From the NCBI GenBank assembly GCA_013396755.1, contig VWZF01006736.1, forward strand, positions 197,845 through 261,844: DNA of 64,000 bases, read 5' to 3'. The notes beneath the pieces are model-generated. The model searched no databases, had not been told where the DNA came from, and saw nothing but the letters and a program-made list of their open reading frames with translations. Of the stretch, positions 39,493-54,000 are shown piece after piece (positions within the stretch are counted from its first letter, which is position 1; each line of letters starts with the position of its first letter). The stretch comes from Sclerurus mexicanus (lineage: Eukaryota; Chordata; Aves; Passeriformes; Furnariidae). A program made the translations under genes and the position numbers.

Positions 39493-42400
39493 ATCTTTTC
39501 CCTACAAAAGGTATGGGTTATGCAGCTTATTATTCCCTCACTCACAGAAACAGTGACCTTTAAATGGCTACCATCCCATAAGTTTTCTATTACATTACAG
39601 AAGGAATTGCTCTTTGCATTTTCTTGGAAGGGAGGAAATATCTACGAGGCGGAAGGAACTGCTGTCTAATGGTCTATCAATTTTCTCTAAAATATAGATG
39701 GATAGTGAATGGATAAATAGATAGACTTGACACCATCACATGACTCCAGAAACTGAATCTTTAACTTCTGCACCCTTTTCAGACCACAGCTTAGTTAACC
39801 TAACACTAGTTTTGCTTTCACTAGGAGAATACCAATGAAACTTGTTCATTTAGTTATCACTAGAAAATGCTTAAGCAACTTACTTTTTCTTAAACAAAAA
39901 CCATGTAAAGATTGACGACTTTAAGATTACACAGATGTAGAAAAACAGAATGTATGAAACTAATTCTGTCATCTTTCTTTAAGATCGTAAACAATAAATA
40001 AATTGATTAAGAGGAAGCTATAATATCTGTGTGTGGCACGAGGGCAGAAGTGGCAAATTTCCAGCAGAGATCTAGACCTTCAGAGTACTCAATATATGAG
40101 CAAGAGTTTTCTCAGCATGAGCATTTTGTTAGCCAACATTTCAGGGTGTTATCCAAATTCCTGGCCTTTGTTTAGGCTCATGTGCAACATTGCCATGTCC
40201 CTAAAGGTGAGACATGTCAGGAGACAAGAGCCTGAACTACAAATGCACTGTGAATCTTGCAGCCTCCATAGAACACTAAGCCTGCAGGTAAGATACTTAA
40301 AATCACCAATAAATGCATTAAATGACTTAGCTATATGGCCAGTTGTAACATGCTTTAGCCTGGCATTTAAACATCTAAGCCTAACCTTTATGGTCCAATA
40401 TGTACAATATTGTCGTCAACCTGCCACAGATTTTAATATGCTTTTCTAAGCACTCTGATGATCTGGGTGCTGTAAGGAGATGGTTGCAGAATCAGAGATC
40501 TCACACCAAGCAATGGAAAAGCAGTCCACACACGAAAGCAAACACAGCTCAAATATGGATGCAACTGCAGGTAGGTGAATGCAGTGGACACACCTAGCAC
40601 GGAGCAGTGCCCCCATTGCTGAATTATTGATGGCTCTGTCCTAGTGCATGGAGATGAGTCTGACATTGCTGTTGTTACCTTTCACATTTAATGCTAGCAC
40701 CAGTTTTTCTAATTATTAATTGGAAAAATATGTAGTTTGAATAAATATGGAGAAATCAGATCTGTTTTTCACATAGTGTAGTACAAAGATTTCAGACGTA
40801 AGTGCAGGGAGTTAACCAGCTCTGATGATTTTTTTTATACATCTGTAACATTCCTAATAGCAAAATGAAGCCCCAGACTTACTCCTTTGTGGAAAGGAAA
40901 TCAGTTGAGAACCTGTTCCTACTGTAAGCTTGGCGCACTAATTGTGAATCATTTTGAGAAGCTGCTCATTGACAGCTTCATGCTGGGAAGTCTAAATTAC
41001 TCTGTCCCACTTTTCTCAGAGGGAGAGAATCATTTGTGTAGGTCTTTCTGCAGCTTGAATCCCAGCCTCCAGAAAACAAGATGTGCTAAGTAAGGCAGCA
41101 GCATTTAGGAGCTTAATGAATGTACATACACAAGTATGAAGACACACTTGTAAGCTGGCACTGGTAAGGAAGAGTACATTATTCAATGTATCCTCTTTGA
41201 AAAAAAATCAATAAAATTCATATACAGTGTGCTCATTGTAAAACGACATATGCTGCATTTAATACTCACTGACGTGACACTTAACAAACAGTCTTGAACT
41301 GAGCTCTATTTGCATTTGATTTCTGTCACAGCTTGACAAAAAAATCTGTTGCTTTTATCTGCTTTTTCTTTTTAACACTTCTAACCAAAGATGCACAGGT
41401 GTACCTTGCAGGCAGAATAAAAGGCAAAGTGCCCTCTAAAGGGTCTCAAACCTCTTTCCCTGTGTGTTTATAATGTTCCCCAATGTTCAATCACTTTCCC
41501 GGTGCAGTAGAAATAAAAAAGGATAATTTTAAGAGCTATTGAATATATTGTGAATTTTAATTAAACGTACATGAACAAAAGGGCAGGAAATACAGAATTG
41601 CCCCAATCTTGAATGAGGAAACAGTCTTTTAGTAGAAATTCACATGACAGTGAAGCAGGGGCAAGAAAGGATCACACAAAAATAGAAGAAAGTCTAAAAG
41701 ACAAACAGCCAAGTCGGACCAAGAAATTTAAGATAACCTGAACTCAAGCTGTGACCAATCCCACAGATCTCAGACATAAAAACAGGAAGTTTTCACATAT
41801 AGTGATGTCTTTTACAGATCTGCAGCAGATCCGCATTGGGTGAGATGGTACACTTCTAATAGATTCTAACATGTCTGTGGAATTAAGATCAAAGGGTTTG
41901 TAATTTATCTTTAAATTATGAGTGTTTCCATAATTCTGGTGACTTAGAAATTCTGGTGAGTTAGAAAAATATGAAATGTTTAAAGCACCTGCATTAATTT
42001 CTCTCATGCCCAGGTGCAGTCAATCCTACAATAGCAGCACAATTGCAGGCAAACTCAATATGAGCAAACAACAACTGGTTCAAACCCTGACAAGGTTTCA
42101 ACAGCCACTTTCTCTTGCTTGAGGAGCTTCCTCTTGTTGCCTCAGAACTTTGATTCTTGCTGCCTTAACCCACCTCCTGGGTTTTCTTCCATGTGCTGGC
42201 TTGCTCAGGCTACCCAGGGATCGCTAAATTTTGAAACTGGATCAGAAATACTGCCTATATTTCATAAGTTAATCTTAAATGCATCAGTGCAAAAGGTACC
42301 TGAACAGCAACGCCTAACTTTTGTGTTCAGGGGAATTGATACATCATGAGAATTCAATTTGTGTAGGAAGACTATCTTCGCCTGCTTATCTGCCAGAGAT

Positions 42401-43095
42401 ACCATCACTTTGGTTGAAGTGTGTGTCCCGATCCCTTTTGCTGTTTTGCTGAGTAGAACCCCTGCCATTTCCTTAGGATGTGAGCAATTCATGTGGTCTC
42501 TGATGACTCAGAACGTTTACTGATCACATTTCGTTCATAGCCAAGCACGCTTCAAGACCGCTTTAATTAAAGCTCAGTCAAAAAAGGAGTCAGAGGTAGC
42601 AGTCATGCTCTCCCCATGACAACATTGTTACTGTGGCAGTTACTCAGAAAATTAGCTTCTGACCTCCAGATATTGCTCACTTTGATGGGATTTCTATTCA
42701 TTGCTCCTAATGCCCAGAAAACCACTACTGTCAGGCCAACAGTGTATACAGAATATATCCAAAACTTGCCCTTTAATCTGGACTGCTGCATCAGGGCTGC
42801 TCAAACCTCCAGTCTCTCTGGTTTAGGCAGGCCACCATCTCCTCCTCCTTTTCAAAATATCTTTCCTTAGGATCTGAAAATGTCAGAGAAACAATTGATT
42901 CAGCCCTGAGTCAAATAGTAAATTCTAAGATAGAAATGGATTTCCAGAATAACTGGGAGTGGGGATAGAGGATATAATCAGAGAAAGAAAAGCTATGAGT
43001 TCAAATTCTTTTTGGCAGCTCTGGGAACTACCAGTCTCTGAATTAGCTTCCTGCACTAGCATGATAATCTGTCAGTTATAAGGAAAATTAAGAGT

Positions 43096-43107
43096 GAGAG
43101 AGAGAGA
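43096..43107. repeat. (GA)6 run
   Basis: Six uninterrupted GA units; a minimal microsatellite. Confidence 0.9.
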
Positions 43108-43159
43108 AGAATCAGTCTTTTCCTGTGAAAAAGTGGAGGCTGTGAGGGAGCTTAATCAC

Positions 43160-43483
43160 AGTACACCAGTGCTTAAAGGATGGTTACAAAGAGGACGAAG
43201 TGTCTCTTTGCAAGAAGTCACAATGGAGAAGACAAGGGGCAGTGGATACAAATTGCACTGGTAAAGTTTTCATTTTGACATAAGAAAGAAATGTTTACAG
43301 TGAAATCAGTCAGTCACTGGAATAATCTCTGCAGGAATATGATAAGAGTCCTCATCACTGGAGGTTTTCAAGATGCAATGGGACAGCTTGACAATGTCAT
43401 CTAGGCTCCCTTTCCCGTGAAAATTTGGAGCAGATTGTTTTGGAGGTCCCATAGAAACTGAACTGTTCTGTGATTCTATAATT
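43160..43483 (+). mobile_element. CR1 LINE 3' region, plus strand
   Basis: Blocks similar to the CR1 ORF2 end and 3' untranslated region are in order: GGTTACAAAGAGGACG, a GGAGAAGACAAGGGGCAGTG word, CACTGGAGGTTTTCAAGATG, and finally a GTTCTGTGATTCTATAATT terminus (43465-43483). About 320 bases remain, with many substitutions, which indicates an old insertion. The 5' boundary is approximate. Confidence 0.85.
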
Positions 43484-45268
43484 GTTTAGGTCTCCTGTGT
43501 ACATACGCTGGCCATGTCCACTGGATTTAGTTATCTGGCTCTTTATTTGGGGCACAATGAGAAGAAATATGATTTTCCATTCTAAATAACATGGTAGCAG
43601 TCAGAAGAGGGACTCTTTGAAGACAGGGAAAATGGTCAGCAAAAAAGTATGGAATCTGGAAGGCCAGTTGGCATTTGGGGCTTTCGGACCACAAATTTGG
43701 CCTCCAACCCTTCTGTGAATGAGATTTTGTCTATTTGAGATGAATGGTTACCTTAAAATAACAGTTTCCTAGCCCCACACTTATAACCTCTTAAACAGTA
43801 TATGGCTGGTTCCTCTTAGTCCCAATTCCTGGTTTTGCAAGTGGTGATGTTTCCAGAATAGAGACTGCAGAGTCAGTCTGCTAATTTGAAGGGATAGAAA
43901 AGAGTATTCATTTTAACAGAAACCTGTTCTATTTCATCACAGAAAATGGGACTCCATATGTACAGTAACTGAATTATTAAGTGGACAGATTATTTGCCTG
44001 AGGACATATTTATTTGGCCTAGAAAAAAAATCTGTGCATTGTGTTGCAGTAGATGAGTTCTGGCTAATATAAACACATGCCACACATTCCCTACTCTTTC
44101 CTTTAGCTTGGATTTTCATGTTTATTGCTTTAAACATAAGTGTTCAGAACACAGACACATGTTGTAGAGATTCATGAAAACACTTGGAAGGCTTTTGCTG
44201 CCCAGTTTATCCAATCAGAGAATGGGGCTCATGTTTGACATGCCTCCTGGGCTCTGGTTTCCCCATAAATTCATGAGTTTAAACATGTGGCCATACCAGC
44301 TGGGGACAGTGGAGCTAGCCACACACATTAAGCTGGGTACAGGTTTTAATTCATTGAGGAATTAAGTCCCCAGCTACCAGATGAGTGCTGCAAATTCTGC
44401 AGCGTTCTGAAGCCACACATTTTACCTTCTAAACATTCATGTATAAAATCACTTTTTACAGCCTGTGTTAATTTCAAATTATGAATATCGAAAGCAGAAA
44501 AATGCCTCTGTAATTTATGTAATATTTATTTAAGCCATTAAAAGAGAATTTGCTAACAGCAAGAAGAGCTAACAGATATTACTACTCAAGGGTTTTCAGC
44601 AGATATGAAGCCTTTATAACAGAGTTATGTAAGACACTCAGAATTTGTAATTTACTGAGTTTCAGTTTTAAATTGTTCAGCTTCTTTTATGTACAGATGT
44701 AGCAATTTTCTGGTCCCAGTTGAAATGTGTTTTGGTTGTAAGGTTTCAGTGAAAAGACATTTGTCTGTTTCTTAATTAGGTATAAGATTTCTCTTACTCT
44801 GTGAGTCTTCTCTATAGCAGGAATGTAATTTTCATCCAGACTCTTTCTTGACTTTATTTCCCCCAGTTTATCCCTAGTTTTCAAATGCAATGTTAATATA
44901 TTTTATGAATATAATTTTATTTATCCAACCCCTTACAAAAAAAATTAGAAAAAGGAAGAATAAAAGAATGAAAAAGCTTCCAATCTAAACATCATACTGA
45001 AAACTTACTTTCTAGAAGCTTTGTGTTGATTAGGAGCTTACTACAGTGTTGCGATTATGGTAAGTTACATAAAGATACAAGATTAGAACAATTCCATGCT
45101 TTTTTAAAGGACCTAAACCCTAGGTCACCTATGGAAATATATACTACACAAATATCACCTGCAAATTCACACTTTGTGGAAATATAACTTTCAGCTGAGG
45201 GAACTTACATGTAGTCTGTTGACATTTTATCTCTACAGCTGCTTGTGGCCAACCAAGGTAAGCTGTTA

Positions 45269-45312
45269 TGTGTGTGTATATTACATGTGTGTATGTACCC
45301 CCACACACACAC
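45269..45312. repeat. Imperfect TG tract followed by CA tract
   Basis: An interrupted TG repeat (45269-45296) is followed within a few bases by CCCC and a CA repeat (45302-45311). The two tracts are mutually complementary, so the locus can form a hairpin as well as Z-DNA-prone duplex. Confidence 0.85.
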
Positions 45313-45782
45313 TCCCCAATGCATGCGTTTATGTGTATGTGGACTGAGATATAATACTGATTCAGACTGGCATATGAATCCAACACCGCCATGCCCTGAG
45401 TGCTCTCCAGCTCCCAGCTGGTGTTCATTCATGCTGAGCCCTGACCATATGTCAGGATAATATCAAGGCATGCACTCTTCTCCCTTTCACCTGCTCCTCC
45501 GTGCCTCAGTTTCTGAAGGAGGAGGCCACACACCTCCATGTCTGAGAGCTTGTGTGATGCAGGATCTGGATGTCAGATGTAGACACTGGGATACAAGGGT
45601 TGCATCCGTTCTGTTAAAGAGGGAGGGCACATGGGGAAGGTCAAGATCAGGACCTCTGCCACTGCTTAGTTTTAGTTTACTCCCTGTCTCTTAGTCATAA
45701 GGATTAAGACCATAACAAATCTGAAACCACTGTGTCTCAAAGTAATCCAAAGATCAGTACCTAGTCTGTTCTTATTCAGCAG

Positions 45783-45806
45783 TGCAGACATGCTCACATG
45801 TCTGCA
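45783..45806. repeat. Perfect 10-bp palindrome, 4-nt loop
   Basis: TGCAGACATG (45783-45792) and CATGTCTGCA (45797-45806) are exact reverse complements around CTCA. The left arm with loop contains AGACATGCTC, which fits the p53 half-site pattern RRRCWWGYYY, but the adjacent half-site is poor. Confidence 0.85.
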
Positions 45807-48800
45807 AGCAGGCAGGAGGAGAGAAGCTCAGAGAGCTAGAAGTTACAGGGATCATAGGATCCATGTGAGCCGCAGGTGGGGACACACAGGGGGTGTCTTG
45901 GAAGTAGGTGCAACAAGATGCATATTATCACAATAAAGGGATTATAACACTGAGGAAGTAGAAGGGGAGAGAAGGTCAGGAACATGCTACTGGGTTCATG
46001 CCTTCAGGAGAGTAGCAAGGGCAAGAGAAAGAGTGACAGATAAGATCCTTGATAGCAGGAACATTTGAAGTAAAAGGAACTTGAGACTCTAAGGACCAAG
46101 TTTGACTACTCCCCTATAGTAATGACTGTTTATTAGAATGTCTATAGCAATGAATATTTATAAGAAAAGATAATTTTCAAAAGATTAATGCTTGTGAAAA
46201 ATTCTGCCAATGCAACCTAAGGATTGTTTCTAATAACAGGGCTGGAAGTGGATGAAATAAACACAGTATGTTGGATATTGAATCTGAAAAGCGGGCAACA
46301 TGATGAAAAAAGAAGCTCAGTCAACATGCCAGCCAAGAAAAGAAAGCCAGAGTCCAGAACAGGCTCCAGGCCCATATATTTGTAACTATCCAGCTGCCTT
46401 ACAGCCTTAAAATACAAACTGAAAGATCTAATTCCCGATGCAATGCATCTGATCTTTTTATTTCTTCATTTATCCTACTTGTCAGAAGCAAACAAAAATC
46501 CTGTAACTGCTAGCTCAAAACTGAACAGTTCTTTTCTCTGCTGATAAAGGTTGATATTAATAAAACGGCTTGATTGATGAGAGAGTTCTATGGATACATT
46601 TTTTTTTTTAAATGGACTTTGAATAAAAGGATGGTTTGCTCTGATTCCACTCTTACTAAAATTAATTTTTTTGATTATTTTACTCTCTTAGTTTAATCAA
46701 TAGCTTTCCGATATTTGTGTGAATTTTTCAGTTTACTTGCAATATGGCTGAAGAGGATGGGGCTTCCGCACTTGAAACAGGAGGCTTCAATGGTTTTAAT
46801 TTTATAGTGCTAAGTACACAAAAAAATTTTGTCTTTTGGCTGAAGAAATCAAAAGAAAAAAACTACATAGGAAGGTGACATATATATTTAGAGAAAGATG
46901 TAATTTGAATAAATCTTTAAATCCAGAAGGATTTGAATGAAATCATGGCCTGTAGATCTCATTAGTCTTGGAAAATACTAGTAGACTAATGTTTCTTTTT
47001 GTTATTTTGTTATTCAAAACCAATAAAATAAATATTCTAGGGCAAATAAATAACAGTTCACTACAACCAGAACACCTGAACAATAGTTCTGCTTTAAGTA
47101 AGAGATGGAATTAGAGGCCTCTTCCCTTCCAGACTAAAATTTTATTTAAGACTGCAAGTTTATCTATATATTTCACTCTTCTCCTTTAAATGTAAAAGAC
47201 TGATCAAGTCTAGTAGTGGCACGAAATGTGAAAGACATGAAAGAAAACTGACAGCTGATCATGCAAAAGAGATCTATTATTTTTTATCTGTCTCTCTCTT
47301 AGCTTTTGGGGATGGGGAAAGATAACTAATATATCATTAAAAAGTCCTTATATGGAGAAAATTTCTTCAAAATGAAAACCTATAATATTGTGCATTGTAT
47401 TAAAATGTCTGCATAATTAGACTGTATTTTTCAGGATAGGTTTTTCTTTTAAATGCCTGGTCTGGGATAGATTCATATGTAATTTCAAAGAGGCAATTAG
47501 TATCAACAGAATGATTAGTTCTTAAGTCAATAATCATTAAAAATTCCAAGAGATATTTTTAGATATTATAGCCTGTGCACACACTTCATATTACATCCAG
47601 CACACAGGAGGGTATAAACATCACTGGATTTCTCTTTTATCCATATACTTTTCTGTAACTATGCACATTATCTATATTCATATATGTATATTCTAGTTCT
47701 CACTGCAACTAAAGAAGGCCTTGGAATTCACCTTAAGGGTACCTGAGTCTAACTGTATCTGAGTAAGAATATATGTTATAAAAGATCAGGAGAACAACTA
47801 GTTCAAATAAATCATGAAATAATTCACAGAATGTAGGACCATACTAAAAGCTTACTGTTTTAGTTGAATTTCTTTCTGAGCCCATGCAGCATATGAGCAT
47901 CCTTATGCAAAGACACTCAGAGACAAGTTCATTCTGTTGAAATGTGATTACTTGACATGTCAAAGGCATATAGAACCCTAGAGTTCATTTGTAGTGTATA
48001 GTGAAGGAACGATAACTGCAGCTTGCCTCATCGCCACTTGAGGAACCTGTCAATTACAGGGACTAAAGAATGGTCATGTTTTTAATTTTAGTGCTTCACT
48101 TCAGGTTTCAATAAATGGCCTCTTTAATATTCCATAAATCTACATAAAATGTGCAGGTATTTTCTATTCAAAACACAGAAGTTGAGGTTAATGAGACTGC
48201 AGGATACTTATATGATACATTCGCATATATTTCTAAATACACCATATTGAGAGACCAGCTGATGACTCGCACAAGCCTGTTTTAGTTTTCACAAATAGTT
48301 CAGATTATACTTTATATAGCCAGAATTACCAAATGTTGTAATGAAATTTACCTCATTTTTCAATGTCATTCAGTCCCCCAACAAATTTTTTATAAGAAAA
48401 TATATTATTATACTCATTGTACAAATAAGAAATAGATCACTTCTGGAAGAAGAAATAACACAGACCACTGAACTTGAGTCATTAACTCAAGTGACTCTTT
48501 ACATCACCTTCCCTATATGCTAACAGAAAGATTTTTTTTTTTTAAATTTTATGCATTTTTATGTGCTGTCATCAATCTTACTTTCCTTTAAAAGTCAAAT
48601 GTTCTACTTGTTACACCACAGCTGATTGCCATAGGAATTACTATGATGCTTTGAAATAATTTAGGGTGAGAGACAGATAAATTCTTAAGAAGCAAGTATA
48701 GTCTCATGCAACAGTAATATTGTCATGTCCTTAATGATAAAAATGATAGAAGAAAACCCAAAAGCTGTATGACAACCAGATAAAATGTTTTTAACTATAA

Positions 48801-50977
48801 CATTTTTCAAAGTTTTCCAGAAGATATCAGTTGCTTTTTAAGCAAATTGTTTTGTACAGAACTTCAATGGGAGAATTACAAAATTCCCCTCTTCAGCCAA
48901 CAATTAGATTAATCATGTGATGGAGGGCTTGAATCAGTGCACATTCTTTTTCTATAAGAATATCAGTCCTCATCAGTTTTCTGCAAGAAAAAGACTCTAT
49001 GAGTGTGATTTGTACACAAACACATATTCTGTAGTTGCTCCTTACTGCCAAATTCTCCTTCTTGAAGAGTAATATTTTATATCCTTTTCTTGAAAAAAAA
49101 ATAAATATCTCTTAATAAAATTTAAAAAAATAAAAGTAGATTAAAAAAGTGTTTGTGGTGAAAAGTATAAAGGAAATTGAAAGTTATTTAGTCAGATTAT
49201 CTGGACATTTCCTTGATATATTGACAACTTTGTATAAAAAAAGTTATAACTCTAAAGTAGTTTAAGTCACATAAGTGATGGTGGTGCTTTTGTTTCTAAT
49301 ATTTGTTCTGTTGTCATGATGTTTTTTTCCTGTTTTATTTCATTTTGAGTAAAAAGAATTGCAATTTAAGAATACGCATTAGGTCATCTACAGTCTTCCT
49401 CTTACAGTGACAAAATTAATTCTTTGGAGGTATCAAAACCAACACAGATACTACTTGGTACAAATGAGAATGAACTGACAACCTCTCTGTCTTTGTACCT
49501 GACAGAAATTAGGAACTTGAGGCTCCCACACACGTAGAAGTCAGAAGTCAACCCAGACAAGGTGAAGATGTGCTGCTTTTCACTCCTGCTATCTCCATTT
49601 CTCTGACTCCCAGACAGAATAATAAATAGCAACCACAAAGAAGGAAGTTTTTGAGCAATCCTTTAAAGTAATGACACTGCTTTCCCTTAGAAGGAGGAAG
49701 CACTCCTCCTGGATTTGTCACATCTTTCCCAGGGGTAATGTCCCTTTTCTAGATGTTTCTAGTTGGAATGTAGGTTTTAACATAACAAATTGAGCACACA
49801 GTCAGAGCTCAGTACATACAGGATACTTCTGTTCTAAATAGAAGTTTTGTATTTAGGAAGGGGATTGCTATCACAGTTTTGCACTTAGTTTTGCACATAT
49901 TGGGCATGCCTATATCACTGTCTGGGTCTAGATGCTTTATAAACTCTTGATTCTAGAAGGAAATTTGGCACCTGCTGAAATTACTGACAGTATTTTAACC
50001 TGCTTAAACTGAGCTATAATAGCACCCTTCAAATGTAGTGAATGGAGAGGGAGGAGGCTTTGCATCCTGTACACTAACTGACACAACTGGTTTTTATTCT
50101 GACTCTGAACTCTAAGCAAGACTCAAATACAAATAACAATAATGGTGAAAAAGTTAAGTGAGAATCATCAAATAATTAAGTGACTGTATCAAGTTTTACA
50201 TTTATAATGGTTTGTATTGTGTCTATAAAATTAGGGTAAAATAAATCAATCTGGTACATACCACCTAGACTTTCTGTGAAAAGAGAAGGATTATTTCTGA
50301 AATTATTATGCCACAAAAATGCTGTATAACCTCAGGAGAAGGTTTCATTGATAGTGGTTAGTATTATCAGTATTATCAATTCAAGCTTCTTCAGTTGCAG
50401 AAGTTACACAGTTAATCTCTTTCAAATTACATGAACTACGTGAAGAATAACTTGTTCTAAAAATGTACTGAGTTGATTTGGATCTGCGGGGTAGATATCT
50501 TCCTCATTTTTTACTAGTCTATTCTTTGATAACCGCTGAGGCAACCAGGAACTCTCTTACCTGCCTAGTTCACATTGTCATTTGTTACTCCTCCTTCACA
50601 TTTAATGAATCCTTATATTGATTTCCAGACTACTGGAGATGATTGAGCTTATATATTTTTGCAACAATAAAACAGTCAGATCTGAGTTTGCCGATGGAGA
50701 CAGAAACAGATATGCTAAGTACAGAGAAGTTTAAGACAGCCTTGAATTTATTCCATACTCTAACAACTGTAATAATTGGTTTAGTGGATAATGTTTGCTT
50801 CTTTTATTTTCACTTACATTTCCTGTAAAAAATAATCCATCAGGCACACTCTTTAAATACTTTCTAGATAGGGTGTCTTAAGAAACACAGTCAGAATACT
50901 GCTCAGTCTGTGAGCTCTGCTGGGCATAAAATGTGGAACAAGCACAAGGGTTTTGACTGATCTGACTCTGAACAATG

Positions 50978-51097
50978 GTGGTGGGTTTTTTTGTTTGTTT
51001 GATTTTGGTTTTGAGGGGGTTTGTTTGGGGTTTTTGTTTTCTTTTTTTCTTTTTTTGTTTGTTTGTTTTGGGGTTTTTTTGTGTGTTGTTGTTGCTC
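50978..51097 (+). repeat. G/T-rich low-complexity tract with G-runs
   Basis: About 120 bases almost free of A and C on the plus strand, with G-runs of two to five bases separated by T-runs and GTTT units. The long open frames on both strands here (including 130- and 114-codon minus-strand frames rich in Lys, Asn, Pro and Gln) come from this composition and are not genes. The G-runs could support a long-loop quadruplex. Confidence 0.85.
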
Positions 51098-54000
51098 TTT
51101 CAGATGCAGGATAAAACACACCACCTTCTTGTGGAAAGAACCAGGACCCAACGGCTGGAAACTGATTATAGGAAAACAAAAATATAAGTAATCTAAAATT
51201 AATTTCAGAGTGAAAACCAGTAATGTCTTGCTGTGAAAACAGCACATTTCTCCCTTAACAATGCTAAGTGGTCTTTAATGATTCCTTCTGAGCAAGAAAC
51301 CAATAAGGCATTTTGGTTTCCCCATATTTCCTTAACTTATTGGACAGATACATCTCTACTTGCTGTATGGTATTGTCCTTTACTTTTTACAATAAGTGTG
51401 CTCTCAAATTTTGGCTCTGGATTGAACTCTGTTGGTCAAATTACAATGCCATGTGTTTCATAAATTGCAATTGTAGCTGTTAGCCTCAGCAGCTTGCCTC
51501 TCAACAGTTGTGCAGGTGTGTATTCTTAAGAATATAATAATACCATCCACACAAACGCTAGATGATGTTTCCAGTAAAAGCATTTTCAAAGCACTCTGGC
51601 CCAGCCACTGGATTTTACTGGAGTGAAATGTATTTTTACTCTTCTTACTAAAGCTTTCCCCTCCTGGCACATAAGATATTAAGATATTTATAGTTACTCT
51701 TCATTTCAAATGTTATTTCACTGTGTTAAGAAAACAAAGTAAGTCGTCTATGTATATCATAAGTCCTTGTGGTTCTTATAATTTCATTCTGCAAAATCAT
51801 TGATTTTTAGATTTAAAAAATAATAATTAAAAAAAAAGACTGAAACAATACATAGACCATCAGATATATTTTGCTCAAGCTTCTTTCACATGTTTGTGAA
51901 GATAGCCACCCACTAAATCAGGTAATATTACATTTTCTATAGCACCTTAAAAGCAAGTTATCGGGGAAAGAGAGTAGCAACCATGGATCTGCCTTGCAGA
52001 GCTGTTTTCTCCAATCAGCACATGACCACAAAGCTCTGTGAAGGCTCATCTGGCATTTTCAAAAGCATAATCATTTGTTTTCTTGCTCAGCTACAGCCAA
52101 TATTCTATTATGGCTCTTACTTTACTAGAATACTCCCTAATTTCACAGCAATATACTCCACTATGTAATCAGACCTTTGTTATGCTTTATGAACACCATG
52201 GTAACGTGCAGAAAGACCTGTTCTAATAAATTACTTTTCTCTTTTAGTGAATTTATTCAAATATTTATATAAATCTTCTGCTACAAAGGTGTCCACTGAG
52301 TCTTCAGATTCAATCCTCATGAAAAACTGTGAGTATCTGGCCATGGCAATTTTCCCCATCTTCTGACAGCCCATGAGTTCATCAACTTCATTTTTCTTCT
52401 TGTCTAGCTTTATCCTGGTCACTCCCTACTTCATTCAGACTAAATCAACTGTGGAAGTCAAAGAGGAGTACTCTTGCCTGCAAATTCTCCTTTAGGGCCA
52501 CTTTAGGCTTCTATCAATCACCTTTAACTTCAGATAATCCTGCTTCAATTATATGTTAACTCGAGACACCAGAAAAAGAAATTCATGTGCAATAATATAA
52601 TCTCTGAAGGTCCAATATATTGTCCAACTGATATATTACACTGTAGTTTTATGTATGCTGCTACTTTCAAGCAATTTATTACACTTAACAAATAGTAGTG
52701 TTTGTTTATTTATATATTGCTTCTTAGTAATTGTATGTTCATGTCAAAGCTTAATCAAACTTCTCCATATTCCAAACTCAAGTGAAAGAGCTAATAAACT
52801 TTTGAAACCAGCTAGAATGAAGTTAAGGTTAATTTATGCACTGAGGTTCACATCAAGTGTAACAAGACCATGCACACGCTCATCCACAGCCATAATTTTA
52901 GTGTTGATCCATGTACAGCTGATCTTCTCCAAGAGCCAAACTCTCTGAAAAACTCAGCCAACTAAAAAATAATGCCCTATCATGTTTTGAGCTAATACTA
53001 CAGATCTGTATAAAAAAGAATTTTCTCAGAGTTTCTGCTCCTTTGCCTAGATTATAAAACAGGAGTGCTGGAAGACTCCCACAGAGAGTAGACTGAAAAT
53101 CTACACTAGAGCTGGCACCACTATGTTGCTATGAACCCAGAGAAGAGGCAGGTAGAGGTCTGGGAGAGGGATGTCTACTTTAATCTTCCTAATGCACCTT
53201 TTCTTCTATGAACATGCTATGCTATACCCCATACACTATTTAAACCAGGTTATGTAATAGCTCCTTAAATGTCATTGGTATGCTGCTAAAAGGAGGATGA
53301 AGATTCCATCAGTGTCAGTTAACTGGCAGCTATTGTGTGCTTGCTTCAGAACTGTACCCAGTGAAGTCACTATCTAGGCCTTTAAGGATTCTGAAGGGAT
53401 TTTATGTTTCTAAGTGTACTGACTCCATAAGTGGCAGATAATGTGCTGTTTCTAAGGGTAGTCCCTTCTTTATCAGAGCTGAGTGATCTGTAGACCACAG
53501 GCATTATAGACCATGTATTCTACAGAATTGTTATTTTCCAGTTTTCCATATCTCCGATAAGAAAAAAGATCATACACTTTTCATATGATCTTTGTTAGTT
53601 GATTTCAATGAGGTTGTCTTTCTGTCTTCAACAACTGATTTAACTTATGCGTCTTCTTTTTGATTTTACACTCATATTTCTCATGACCTTTGTTTACAAA
53701 TGGTTGAAAATACCTTGATGTCTAGACAAATGAAGTAAAATGAACCTTACTCCTGAATACAGGTATAGCAACCTATACTTATTTATATCCTATAGCTACT
53801 TGGCAAATAATCTTTCTTTCTGTTATTACAGCTGGTAATGTAAAATCTTAGTAAGTAATAACTTTAAACTAAATACCATGCTATGTTTTTGTTTCCAATG
53901 CTGTCTAAATAACATAACCCATATTTTTTCAGTTATTTTATTTCAAAATAAGACAGAAACACTTGCACTGGAAGCCATTTATATGTAATTTTTATTATTT

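Larger units (their letters stand above)
31663..43159. other. Long unique non-coding block
   Basis: No exon, RNA gene or transposon body was recognised over about 11.5 kb. The sequence is very AT-rich at 32.5-35 kb. Items listed separately are a candidate element near 33.2-33.7 kb, an inverted repeat at 35.6 kb, a (TA)n run at 35.84 kb, T/G tracts at 39.1 and 39.45 kb and an (AG)n run at 43.1 kb. The longest open frame outside CR1 lies here (40033-40449, plus) and is assessed under findings. Confidence 0.55.
43484..50977. other. Unique non-coding DNA
   Basis: No exon or transposon recognised. Contains a TG/CA tract at 45269-45312, a palindrome at 45783-45806, a T-run at 46599-46609, T-rich and A-rich runs near 48530-48545 and 49095-49150. 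GC content rises locally at 45.4-46.1 kb without a CpG island or gene structure that I can see. Confidence 0.55.

Noticed and set aside
50853..51247. 130- and 114-codon overlapping minus-strand open frames
   Set aside because: Both frames are kept open by the G/T low-complexity tract, which lacks stop triplets on the complement; composition is Lys/Asn/Pro/Gln only.
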